Shown in pieces: positions 42,534-51,214 of a stretch of DNA of 64,000 bases. A program made the position numbers and the translations under genes. The notes beneath the pieces are model-generated. The model was given only the letters and a program-made list of their open reading frames with translations, was not told the DNA's origin and made no database searches. The stretch comes from an uncultured Flavobacteriaceae bacterium (GTDB taxonomy: Bacteria > Bacteroidota > Bacteroidia > Flavobacteriales > Flavobacteriaceae), in the NCBI GenBank assembly GCA_905181835.1, contig CAJIZF010000002.1, forward strand, positions 186,001-250,000, in the 5' to 3' direction. The first letter of the stretch is position 1, and each line of letters starts with the position of its first letter.

Positions 42534-43742
42534 TTATGATTTAGAATCTATTTTATTTTCATTAAAGGCCGACGGTAATAAACTCGGAATATATTTTATT
42601 AATATCGGTAGCAGTAGACTTCCTCCTGGAATTAAAAATATAGTTAAGGAAGGAATTGTTTTACAAATATCTAATAATTGTTCTTTTACTTTAATTTTTT
42701 CATCTTTTGTTAATTCTCTAAAGGTAGATTGACTCAATAATTTCACTAATTCTCCGCTTTCATTGAGTTCAAGTAACAATCTTTTTTTATTTCTTTCAAT
42801 CAATAACTTCACCGTAGAAGTAGATTCTTTATAAATATGTTTTAAAGGGTTTTGGTATTCAAATAATTTAATTTTTTTTGAATACTTCTCAGAAAATGTA
42901 TTGATGTAATCAATATTCTCGTTTATTCGTAAAGGGCTTAATTGCAATTTGTCTGCTAGTTTTATTAAAAAAGAATGCTCCATTTGATCTAATTCTTTGT
43001 CATTCCAAACTGCTAAGAAGCTAATATCAAAAAGATACTTTTTTTCTAGATTATTATAATTTAAAAGATCCAAATTAGTTAAGCTTAAAAAATTATTTTT
43101 ATGGTACTGCAGATTAATATAAACTGAAGAGCTTTCAATTTGCTTAATGATTTTTTTGTCAGATTTATCTTTATTTTTTTTAGAGTTTATTGCCAAAAAG
43201 GAGAGGTTAATTAAGTTTTTTTCTAAATCTTCGATAAAAATTTTAGAATCATTATTAAAACTTAAAAATTTATTGAAGGCAAGAATATCTATAAATAGAA
43301 GGGTATAGGTAAATATAGAATTGTACTTTTTATTGAAAAAACTATTGGTTTCTTGTATTCTTTCTGCTAATATTTGCTCAAGATTATCAGTAGCTTTTTC
43401 CGAAGTTGAAAATTTATACAGAAAACCTAATTTGCTTTTGTCTAATTTTTTATAAAACAAAATGATGTGGTCTATTGCTGTATTTATATTTTCGTCGGGA
43501 TTTTTTTCGAAAAATATAAATAGTAAACTTTGAAAAAGATTAATTTTAGTACTTTCATTTTTAGTAAGATTTAAATGACTAGGAGTACTACTAATTAAAA
43601 TTTCCGATGAATTTCCATATAAAAAACCTGTAGACTTTAGTTGATTATAAAAAAGCATTAAAGATTCTGAATTTGTAATTATTTGTTGTTTATCTAGTGT
43701 AGTTAAAATTTTCGGAATCCAACCTTTTGCTGAGGGGTTCAT
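42534..43742 (-). CDS. LETM1-related protein (flavobacterial biofilm-associated type)
   Basis: A 402-residue protein, mostly helical and Lys/Leu-rich, with a C-terminal LETM1-like segment: ELTKDEKIKVKEQLLDICKT followed by a hydrophobic run FLIPGGSLLLPILIKYIPSLLPSAF. That pattern (a helix with LLDxCKxIPSLxxFLxPGG) matches the LETM1-related biofilm-associated proteins of flavobacteria. No signal peptide. The N-terminal region NPSAKGWIPKILTTLDK fits the same family. The biochemical role is unknown; mitochondrial LETM1 is linked to cation exchange, but the bacterial function is not established. Confidence 0.78.
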   Translation of the reverse strand: MNPSAKGWIPKILTTLDKQQIITNSESLMLFYNQLKSTGFLYGNSSEILISSTPSHLNLTKNESTKINLFQSLLFIFFEKNPDENINTAIDHIILFYKKLDKSKLGFLYKFSTSEKATDNLEQILAERIQETNSFFNKKYNSIFTYTLLFIDILAFNKFLSFNNDSKIFIEDLEKNLINLSFLAINSKKNKDKSDKKIIKQIESSSVYINLQYHKNNFLSLTNLDLLNYNNLEKKYLFDISFLAVWNDKELDQMEHSFLIKLADKLQLSPLRINENIDYINTFSEKYSKKIKLFEYQNPLKHIYKESTSTVKLLIERNKKRLLLELNESGELVKLLSQSTFRELTKDEKIKVKEQLLDICKTIPSLTIFLIPGGSLLLPILIKYIPSLLPSAFNENKIDSKS

Positions 43743-43806
43743 ATGAACTAATTTTATTAATTTTGTTTTTTAAATTTATTCATCATTAAATGTAAATTTA
43801 AATAAT

Positions 43807-43814
43807 TAAGTTTG
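43807..43814 (+). promoter_or_regulatory. -7 element abutting the DUF4331 gene
   Basis: TAAGTTTG, a perfect TANNTTTG match ending four bases before the ATG at 43819. The predicted transcription start falls on the start codon, suggesting a leaderless mRNA. Confidence 0.4.
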
Positions 43815-43818
43815 AACT

Positions 43819-44533
43819 ATGAAAAAAACAAAATTATTTGCAGTAATAGGAACTCTGTTTCTTTTGCTACTTTGTGTGACTTTAATTTCTTCGGATCACT
43901 TAGATGGAACTAATATTGAAGGAACTACATCTGATATTGCAGACTTTTATGCTTTTGAAGGTGAAGATCCAGATTCAACAGTTTTTATTGCAACCATTCA
44001 AGGAAATTTAAACCCGGGTGGAGTAACAGACAATGCTAATTTTGACGAAGATGTTCTTATTGAGTTTAATATAGACAATACTGGAGATTTAGTAGAGGAT
44101 TTAGTTATCCAGGCTATCAAACGTGGAGATTCAATCCATTTCTTTGGACCGGTTGTTCCAAATCAAACAGGTTTAGAAAGTCAGATTATAACAACTACTA
44201 CGCACAATGTGGTGCAAATATCTACCAGTACTGATACATTTATTACGAATGAAAATGGAATGAGTTTTTTCGCAGGCCCACGAAGAGATTCTTTTTATTT
44301 TGATATGAATCGTTTTATGGATATAAAATTAGGGAATGCTGCTCCTTCAGGTTTCTATCACTCCTGAAGAATCAACCGATTTTTTTAACGAACTAAATAC
44401 TTTGGCTATCGTAATAGAGGTACCTAATATACTTTTAGGTGATGCTCCAACTCATATACTAGAATCCCAAGGATATATAAATGGTTTACCTCAAGCTTAT
44501 AATGTTTGGGTTTCATCAAAAAGAAAACAATAA
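43819..44533 (+). pseudogene. DUF4331 family exported protein with a frameshift
   Basis: The first frame (43819-44367) has a signal-anchor N-terminus (MKKTKLFAVIGTLFLLLLC), then the DUF4331 start SSDHLDGTNIEGTTSDIADF, FFAGPRRDSFYFDMNRF and a stop after GNAAPSGFYHS. The family sequence continues in the next frame as ITPEESTDFFNELNTLAIVI, EVPNILLG and a proper end at 44533. Skipping one base near 44355-44360 joins them into 237 residues. Here no long homopolymer is involved. DUF4331 proteins are extracytoplasmic with no proven function. The companion gene starts 3 bp downstream. Confidence 0.82.
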
Positions 44534-44536
44534 GTC

Positions 44537-45259
44537 ATGAAAAACATTTTAATTCATACTAAAAAATTTAGCTTATTATTATTATTATTTAACTTTTTAC
44601 TATTTGTACAGTGTAAAGATGATGATGATAATGGTAATGTAATATATCAAGTGAATTGCGGAGATGGAATTCAAAATGGTGATGAGCAAGGGATTGATTG
44701 TGGTGGAGAATTTTGTTCTCCTTGCGAAGATTCTGGGATCAACTTTGACGGTACTTTTATACAAGAGGATATAGCAGGAAGACCGGCAGTAAACATGATC
44801 TTTGGATTTAGTGATCTTGCTCAAAACGAATACAATGTTTCAACGGTTTCTAATAGAAGTAATTTCCAAGAGGAATTTAGAACTGTTTTAGAGGCTTATC
44901 ATGATATTTATGCAATTTCATTAGAGGTACCTGTAGATGATTTAAATTTTGAGACGAATGTTCTCAATTGGGATGCGAATATTTTTTCCACAGTGATGTC
45001 TCAATATGATGCACTTCAAGTAGCGCCAAGCGGACCTACCACTTATTATGATGCAAATGAAAACTTAGTTTTTACTGGCAGATCCTTATCAGATGACGTA
45101 ATGGATATAACATTTAGATTAATTTTTGGAGGCGCAAATGGTGATCGATTTGATGGAAATAATAGCACTCCCCAGTTAACAACTGATGGGGTTGGTCCTG
45201 GAAACAGAGACTTTTCATTACCATTTCCTTATTTAGAACCTGCTCTGACAATCGAATAA
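44537..45259 (+). CDS. Second DUF4331-like lipoprotein with a cysteine-rich module
   Basis: A 240-residue lipoprotein (signal NFLLFVQCKDDDD). After the lipobox comes a small Cys-rich repeat, NCGDGIQNGDEQGIDCGGEF, then CSPCE, a module seen in many Bacteroidota surface proteins. The rest matches parts of DUF4331: IAGRPAVNMIFGF, SNFQEEFRTVLEAYH, FTGRSLSDDVMDITFRL, GPGNRDFSLPFPYL. It forms a two-gene unit with the frameshifted DUF4331 gene. Short tandem TTA and GAT codon repeats occur at the signal peptide and after the lipobox. Function unknown. Confidence 0.8.
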   Translation: MKNILIHTKKFSLLLLLFNFLLFVQCKDDDDNGNVIYQVNCGDGIQNGDEQGIDCGGEFCSPCEDSGINFDGTFIQEDIAGRPAVNMIFGFSDLAQNEYNVSTVSNRSNFQEEFRTVLEAYHDIYAISLEVPVDDLNFETNVLNWDANIFSTVMSQYDALQVAPSGPTTYYDANENLVFTGRSLSDDVMDITFRLIFGGANGDRFDGNNSTPQLTTDGVGPGNRDFSLPFPYLEPALTIE

Positions 45260-45285
45260 GAAGCGAGTTAATTTAAAAAGCTTTT

Positions 45286-45852
45286 TTATTGCAATATAGC
45301 TCCACAAATAATTCTAGAACCTGCTGCACCAGACGGTTGACTCGTTAAATCGTCAGTTCCTTGGTGGACAATAACTGCTTTGCCAATAATATTCTTTGAT
45401 TCATCTTCACAGTCGATACACCATTCGTTGGTTTCCATTGTAATCGCTCCATTCCCATTTTCATCCACTTCAAAATTACCGATGTCCCCTTTATGATAGC
45501 CATTTTCATCTCCCCACTTACCGTGTTTGTTAAAAGTTGGATTCCAATGCCCACCTGAAGATTTTCCGTCAGGAGAAGAGCAGTCTGCTTTTTCATGCAA
45601 ATGTATAGCATGCATTCCAGGTGATAAATTCTTAAATTTAGCTTCTAGTTTAACAATTCCATTGGATTCATTAAATCTTAATTTTCCGATAGCACCACTT
45701 TCATTTTTTGGCTCTAGTTGAATTTGTATTTCTTTTTTTTCAGATAAATTTAAGTTAGTAGTCATTTTTTTAGTTTCTTTTTTTTCATTTTCTACACAAG
45801 ACGTAGTTGAAAAAAATAGAATCGTTAAAATTGAAAGAATAATTTGTTTCAT
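45286..45852 (-). CDS. sodC: Cu/Zn superoxide dismutase lipoprotein
   Basis: A 188-residue secreted SOD. Lipoprotein signal ending in TTSCVENEKK (Cys19). Metal ligands are seen in GMHAIHLHEKADC, GGHWNPTFNKHG, NGYHKGDIGNF and the C-terminal GKAVIVHQGTDD. The disulfide cysteines (ADC...SRIICG) are present. It removes superoxide outside the cytoplasm. A single-gene unit with a good promoter. Confidence 0.96.
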   Translation of the reverse strand: MKQIILSILTILFFSTTSCVENEKKETKKMTTNLNLSEKKEIQIQLEPKNESGAIGKLRFNESNGIVKLEAKFKNLSPGMHAIHLHEKADCSSPDGKSSGGHWNPTFNKHGKWGDENGYHKGDIGNFEVDENGNGAITMETNEWCIDCEDESKNIIGKAVIVHQGTDDLTSQPSGAAGSRIICGAILQ

Positions 45853-45865
45853 TTTTTTATTTTTT

Positions 45866-45895
45866 TAAATATAAAGGATTCCTAATTAAAATCAA
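45866..45895 (-). promoter_or_regulatory. Promoter of sodC
   Basis: On the minus strand TTG (complement of 45893-45895), 19 bp, then TATATTTA (complement of 45866-45873), one mismatch from TANNTTTG. It lies just 13 bp before the ATG. Confidence 0.5.
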
Positions 45896-45905
45896 ATAAT
45901 TCATC

Positions 45906-47837
45906 CTAATCTATCGGGGCATTTTCTGTTTTATTAGCGTCTATTGATTGTAATCCGTTGCCTTTTAAGTATTTATTAAGAAATTGCAATACTCTGCTGT
46001 AGGCTTCAACTTGATTAACTTTCTTTACAAATCCATGGCCTTCGTCTTCAAATAGCACATATTCTACAGGAACTCCGTTATTTCTGACACCTTCTACGAT
46101 TTCATCTGATTCAATCTTTAATACTCTTGGATCTTGAGCACCTTGCAAAACAATTAATGGTTTGGTTACCTTATCGGTATGAAAAAGTGGAGAGATTTTC
46201 TTTAGTCTTATGGAATCCTGTGTGTTAGGATCTCCCATTTCTGTATACAATGCCTCCTTAAATGATTCCCACCATGGCGGTATATTCTTTAATGTTCTCA
46301 TCCAGTTGGTAACGCCAAATAAATTAACACCAACCTTAAACTCTTCTGGAGCATAGGTCAATGCAGCCATGGTCATATAACCTCCATATGACCCTCCTAA
46401 AATTCCAATTTTAGAAGAATCTATGATTGTTTGAGATGTTAACCAATTTTTACCAGCTATACAATCTTTTAAATCTTTATCACCATGATTTTGGTCATCC
46501 ATTTTGTAAAATGTTTTCCCATAACCACTACTACCTCGGTTATTTACTGCTAAAATTGCATAACCATGATTTACTAAATATTGTATGGTAGAATTAAATC
46601 GTTGATTTGACTGGCCACCTGGCCCTCCGTGTACCCAAACAATCGCAGGGACTTTATTGCTAGTTGAAGCTTGTTGCGGTGTATAATAAATAGCAGGAAT
46701 TTCTAATCCGTCAAAGGATTTATATCGGATCACCTCAGCCCTAACTAAATCGTTACTATTAATTTCTTTGTTCAAGACGTCTGTTAATTGTTGATACTGA
46801 TTTGACTCCAAATCAAATGAGTAAGAATTTGTTGGCATATTAGAGCTCGAAATAGTTAGTATAGCCATCGTTTCATCCCTGGAAAATCTTGCTCCTGTAA
46901 CGTTTTGATTACTGATTTCTGGAAACGATACTAAATTACCAGTTGAAACTTCTTTAACTTCCATTACAGATTTTGCATCTTCATTTGTAAACAATATTTT
47001 ATATTTTCCGTTTCTGGTAAAATAGAAGTTAGTAATATCCCATTTTTTTTCAAGTACCTTTGATTTAGATCCATCTTTTAAATTATAGCTCATTAAGTAA
47101 GAAAACTCTGCGTTATCGTCTGTGGTGTAGTAAAAAGAATTTCCGTCAGGAGCAAAATCCTGTGGAGAATTACTACTTAAATTTTCATTAATTTTTAAGA
47201 TGTCTTTTGTTTGATTATTTAATAAAAATAAATCGCTATCATTGGTGTTTATAGATTTGGTTAGTAGGATATATTTTTTATCCTCAGACATGCCACCATA
47301 ACTCATTCCATCATTATTTTGGTAAATCAGTGTCGATTCGAACGTTTCGATATCCATCTCATAATGATCCATAAATTTAGCATTTCTTTCATTACTCCCA
47401 TAAAAGAAACTTTTTCCATCTTTAGACCACCCCCTAAACAATGCGCGTACATTTTTCAGAGGAGTTAAATTTTTAATGCCGGAGGAATCCTTCATAAAAA
47501 TTTTGAAAATCTCATCTCCATTTCCATCCATTCTAAACAAAATACGATCATCTTTTGGAAAAAAAGATATTCCAAAAACAGATGCGCTGTCGGACTTCGT
47601 TATGGGTATTAATTGTTCTCCGTTGCTTAAAATATTATATATATTATAAACACCAGATCTATTGCTGGTCAATAAGATATTTTTTTTGTCAGGTGAAAAT
47701 CCATTAGCAAATGAATTTTCGTTTTCTAAAAATTGTTCAATAGTATATTGATTAACTGGATTTACTTTTTTTTCATTATTCTCTTGACATGAATATAAAA
47801 TAAAAAGGCTTAATAAAATGAGTATTGAATTTTTCAT
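45906..47837 (-). CDS. S9 family (prolyl oligopeptidase-like) peptidase lipoprotein
   Basis: A 643-residue serine peptidase: lipoprotein signal (LFILYSCQEN, Cys17), a beta-propeller N-terminal part with TolB-like repeats (FSPDKKNILLTSNRSG, WSKDGKSFFYGS), and a C-terminal alpha/beta-hydrolase with the triad Ser483 (GGSYGGYMTM), Asp569 (GAQDPRV) and His601 (EDEGHGF). WVHGGPGGQS is the oxyanion region. The layout matches acylaminoacyl or dipeptidyl peptidases that trim peptides taken up from protein-rich substrates. It is 10 bp downstream of the BNR-repeat protein gene and surely co-expressed with it. Confidence 0.93.
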   Translation of the reverse strand: MKNSILILLSLFILYSCQENNEKKVNPVNQYTIEQFLENENSFANGFSPDKKNILLTSNRSGVYNIYNILSNGEQLIPITKSDSASVFGISFFPKDDRILFRMDGNGDEIFKIFMKDSSGIKNLTPLKNVRALFRGWSKDGKSFFYGSNERNAKFMDHYEMDIETFESTLIYQNNDGMSYGGMSEDKKYILLTKSINTNDSDLFLLNNQTKDILKINENLSSNSPQDFAPDGNSFYYTTDDNAEFSYLMSYNLKDGSKSKVLEKKWDITNFYFTRNGKYKILFTNEDAKSVMEVKEVSTGNLVSFPEISNQNVTGARFSRDETMAILTISSSNMPTNSYSFDLESNQYQQLTDVLNKEINSNDLVRAEVIRYKSFDGLEIPAIYYTPQQASTSNKVPAIVWVHGGPGGQSNQRFNSTIQYLVNHGYAILAVNNRGSSGYGKTFYKMDDQNHGDKDLKDCIAGKNWLTSQTIIDSSKIGILGGSYGGYMTMAALTYAPEEFKVGVNLFGVTNWMRTLKNIPPWWESFKEALYTEMGDPNTQDSIRLKKISPLFHTDKVTKPLIVLQGAQDPRVLKIESDEIVEGVRNNGVPVEYVLFEDEGHGFVKKVNQVEAYSRVLQFLNKYLKGNGLQSIDANKTENAPID

Positions 47838-47847
47838 AATAGTGTAT

Positions 47848-50800
47848 CTAGTTTGTTTTTAATATTTTTATTTCCTTGAAAGGTGATAGTTTTATTTTTT
47901 CTAATTCGGTCTGATAGTTTAACCAATCAAGTTCGAAAAATTTATTGGTTGTTACTAAAACTTCTTCCAGCCTGATTTTAGATTGATCAATTAATGTTTT
48001 TTCGGTAGTTGTTAATCCATTGGGTCTACTCGAAGCATACCAATTTGCAGTTCCAATTCTTTGCATCACTGAAATATCAGAAGACTTCGTTATGCCTTGT
48101 CTTTTATCTTTTTTACCAAGATAAAGATCAATTAAAGAATCCGCTTTTTTAGTAATTTCTTCACATAATTTAATTTGATGCTCGTAGGTCGTTTTATCTT
48201 TCTCTGTCAATCGATTTTTAAATGAGGCGGCAATATTTTTACTGTCAATTAATTGATTTACTGCAGTGTTAACCGTTTGTATTAATTTTTCAATTTCTTT
48301 ATTAGCTTCATAAGCATCATTTATCGAAGTTTCCGAAATTTCTATTCTCGGATCATTCTTTACTTCGATGGTGTTCATAGATTTTTGATTTTGATGGCTT
48401 ATCACTAAATTATAAACTCCTGGCTTTACAGTAGTTCCTCCTGGTTCATTTGTTATCGCTCTGCTTTCTCTGGAAGGGCGGCCAACTCCAGCTTCATCCA
48501 TAAACCACCTCCATTTATATACACCTGTACTATCAGGTACTTTTCTTTTTAAATTTCTTATCAATCTATCTTTATCATAAATCTTCAAGTATATAGAGTC
48601 TTTGTGCGCTCCCGTTTTAAGTAAGGCTTTATCTTCAGTTAATTCCTCGTTAGTTTCAGTTTCATTTTTTGTAAAATAAAACATAATTCTGGCGCCATAT
48701 TCTTTATTGTCTCCATTAAATATGGCATCCGCTCCAAATCGACTCCCTGTAGGTTGTTGATAGGCTGACAGATAGGCTGTTGGTGCTTTAAATAATTTAA
48801 TTTTTGATGATAAAACTTCATTGTTGTTTGCCATAACTCTTAATGGTGTTATGTCATCTAAAACCCAGGCAGCTCTTCCAAAAGTTCCAATCACTAAGTC
48901 ATTTTCTCTTTCTTGTATCACTAGGTCTTTAACAGATACTGTTGGAAAATCGTGGCCCCATTTTTCCCATTTAATTCCTGCATCCATAGAAATATAGAGA
49001 CCATCATCAGTTCCTAAAAATAGCAAGTTTTTTTCTTCTGGATCTTCAACGATACATAAAGCGTAACTCAATACGTCGTTTTCATCAACAATTCGATTCC
49101 AAGTTTTTCCATAATTGGTAGTCCTATAAGCATACGGAGTAAAATTGAATCTTCTATAATCATTTGCCACTAACAATGCTTCTCCTTTTTGTTTATTAGA
49201 AGCTTTTATTTGAGTAATCCAGCTGCCTTTGGGAAGCTTGGGTATATTTTTAGTGACTTCTATCCAGGAAGTGCCACTATTTTGAGTGTAGTGTACCTTA
49301 CCATCATCAGTTCCTACCCATAACATATTTTGTTCCATAGGGGAGGGTTCAATAACAAGAATTGTTGTGTGATTTTCAGCTCCAGTTGCATCCATAGTAA
49401 TTCCACCACTTTCATTTTGTTTTTGTTTTTCTGGATCATTGGTTGTTAAATCCTCTGAAATGAGTTCCCAAGTAAGTCCTTTATCAGTTGATTTGTGTAC
49501 AAATTGACTTCCAAAATAAATTGTATTATTATCAAAAGGATCTATATGAATAGCAGCGTTCCAATTAAATCTTAGCTTTATATTCGGATCTGGATGTATG
49601 GGGCGTACCGTATAATTATTTCCTGTTTTCCAATCATAGCGATTAACATAGCCTTGCTGACTCATACTCCATCCATAACGGCTGTTATCAGGGTCCGGAA
49701 GTACATCAAAACCATCGCCAAATGAAATTTCTTGCCAGTAATCGTTTCTGATTCCCTGAGAACGCCAAACATAGGCTGGTCCTCTCCAGCTTCCGTTATC
49801 TTGCATACCACCATACACATTGTAAGGAAGTTCATTATCAACTGCAATATGATAAAATTGTGCCACCGGAAGATTACCGATAAAACGCCAAGTTTTACCT
49901 CCATCACGCGTAATGTTCATTCCCCCATCATTTCCATCCATCATAAAATTTCCATTGCTCGGATGAATCCACCAGGCATGGTGGTCCGGGTGCACCCCAT
50001 TATCAACTCCATATGCTGGCATTAGTTGTTTAAAATTTTTCCCTCCATCTTCAGAAACATTCACATAAGTAAAAACAGAATAGATTCTATTTTCATTTTG
50101 TGGATCCACAAAAATATCGGAATAATAAAATGGTCTATTTCCAATATCGTCTTTATCATTTATTTTATTAAAAGAAAAGCCTCCATCAATACTTTTATAC
50201 AATGCATTTTTTTTCGCTTCAATCAGTGCATAAATGATAGTCGGTTTGTTTTTTGCAATGGCCAGTCCAATTCTACCCAATTCTCCCTCAGGTAGTCCAT
50301 CTTTTTCAGTTCTTTTTTTCCAAGTTTTTCCTGCATCATGTGTTATAAAAATTCCTGAACCCTCTCCACCAGAATTAAAAAACCAAGGCTCTCTTTTATG
50401 TTCCCACAATGCGACTATTAATTTGTTTGGATTTGTTGGGTCCATTACCATATCACCAACCCCCGTATTATTATTCGAAAACAAAATTTTACTCCATGTT
50501 TTTCCGCCATCCACGGTTTTAAAAACACCACGTTCTTTATGCGCTCCCCAGGGTGATCCTATGGCACCCACATATACAATATTTGGATTGTTAGGATCTA
50601 TAAGGATTCGATGGATATGTCGCGTTTTTTCCAACCCCATCAAGTCCCAACTATGCCCACCATCTAAAGAACGATAAATACCATAACCACCATTTAAACT
50701 ATTTCTGGGGTTTCCTTCTCCAGTGCCAGCCCAAATAACTGAGGGGTTTGATTGCTGTATTGCAACAGCACCAATGGATGCAGTAGCTTCATTTTCAAAA

Positions 50801-51033
50801 ATAGGTTCCCATTTTACACCGCCACTTTCAGACTTCCACAGACCTCCTGAAGCAGTTCCCACATACATAATATCTGTATTATCATGAACCACGTCAATAC
50901 TAGTTACTCGGCCAGACATTCCACCAGGTCCAATACTTCTTGGCTTCATATCCTTTAAAAGTTCAGTAGAAAAATTTTGAGCTGCTAATGACATTTGTAT
51001 TAGCAAAAGTAGAAGGGTATAAAATCTATTCAT
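47848..51033 (-). CDS. Large secreted BNR/sortilin-type (VPS10-like) beta-propeller protein
   Basis: A 1061-residue exported protein with a signal peptide (MNRFYTLLLLLIQMSLAAQ). Many BNR/Asp-box repeats follow, for example YVGTASGGLWKSESGGVKWE, IYRSLDGGHSWDLM, VFKTVDGGKTWSKI and GIFITHDAGKTWKK, giving a double propeller up to about residue 740. The C-terminal third is helical and beta-sandwich-like and lacks further Asp-boxes. There is no T9SS sorting domain. The family is often called WD40/YVTN/BNR-like or glycosyl hydrolase, but sialidase residues are not evident. Coupling with the S9 peptidase suggests a joint surface or periplasmic role in protein use. Confidence 0.88.
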   Translation of the reverse strand: MNRFYTLLLLLIQMSLAAQNFSTELLKDMKPRSIGPGGMSGRVTSIDVVHDNTDIMYVGTASGGLWKSESGGVKWEPIFENEATASIGAVAIQQSNPSVIWAGTGEGNPRNSLNGGYGIYRSLDGGHSWDLMGLEKTRHIHRILIDPNNPNIVYVGAIGSPWGAHKERGVFKTVDGGKTWSKILFSNNNTGVGDMVMDPTNPNKLIVALWEHKREPWFFNSGGEGSGIFITHDAGKTWKKRTEKDGLPEGELGRIGLAIAKNKPTIIYALIEAKKNALYKSIDGGFSFNKINDKDDIGNRPFYYSDIFVDPQNENRIYSVFTYVNVSEDGGKNFKQLMPAYGVDNGVHPDHHAWWIHPSNGNFMMDGNDGGMNITRDGGKTWRFIGNLPVAQFYHIAVDNELPYNVYGGMQDNGSWRGPAYVWRSQGIRNDYWQEISFGDGFDVLPDPDNSRYGWSMSQQGYVNRYDWKTGNNYTVRPIHPDPNIKLRFNWNAAIHIDPFDNNTIYFGSQFVHKSTDKGLTWELISEDLTTNDPEKQKQNESGGITMDATGAENHTTILVIEPSPMEQNMLWVGTDDGKVHYTQNSGTSWIEVTKNIPKLPKGSWITQIKASNKQKGEALLVANDYRRFNFTPYAYRTTNYGKTWNRIVDENDVLSYALCIVEDPEEKNLLFLGTDDGLYISMDAGIKWEKWGHDFPTVSVKDLVIQERENDLVIGTFGRAAWVLDDITPLRVMANNNEVLSSKIKLFKAPTAYLSAYQQPTGSRFGADAIFNGDNKEYGARIMFYFTKNETETNEELTEDKALLKTGAHKDSIYLKIYDKDRLIRNLKRKVPDSTGVYKWRWFMDEAGVGRPSRESRAITNEPGGTTVKPGVYNLVISHQNQKSMNTIEVKNDPRIEISETSINDAYEANKEIEKLIQTVNTAVNQLIDSKNIAASFKNRLTEKDKTTYEHQIKLCEEITKKADSLIDLYLGKKDKRQGITKSSDISVMQRIGTANWYASSRPNGLTTTEKTLIDQSKIRLEEVLVTTNKFFELDWLNYQTELEKIKLSPFKEIKILKTN

Positions 51034-51123
51034 TATTTAGTTGGTTTTAAGCTATCTAAAATATAAAAATCAAACGAAGAAGAACTTTAATATCAAATTA
51101 TTTAACAAAAAATCAATCTCATA

Positions 51124-51154
51124 GTTCTATTTAATAATTAACTGGGAATAGAAC
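51124..51154. promoter_or_regulatory. Inverted repeat in the divergent region between the BNR gene and the OYE gene
   Basis: GTTCTATT (51124-51131) and AATAGAAC (51147-51154) are perfect 8-bp arms around 15 nt. It lies between two divergent starts, so it could be an operator for either gene; a terminator role makes no sense here. Confidence 0.35.
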
Positions 51155-51214
51155 TTATTTGATTTTTAAGCTCAAGATGATGAATATGCCTTTTCTGTCA
51201 TGTTTTAAATACAT

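Noticed and set aside
44577-44635. Tandem TTA and GAT triplets as a phase-variable repeat
   Set aside because: The repeats are in-frame triplets encoding Leu and Asp at a signal peptide and after a lipobox; length change would not shift the frame.
45275-45287. AAAAAGCTTTTTT as a terminator between the second DUF4331 gene and sodC
   Set aside because: A self-complementary run without loop cannot fold into a hairpin; composition alone explains it.
50026-50677. Long plus-strand reading frames opposite the BNR-repeat gene
   Set aside because: They mirror the repeat codons of the real gene, have no family features, and lie inside a well-supported CDS on the other strand.
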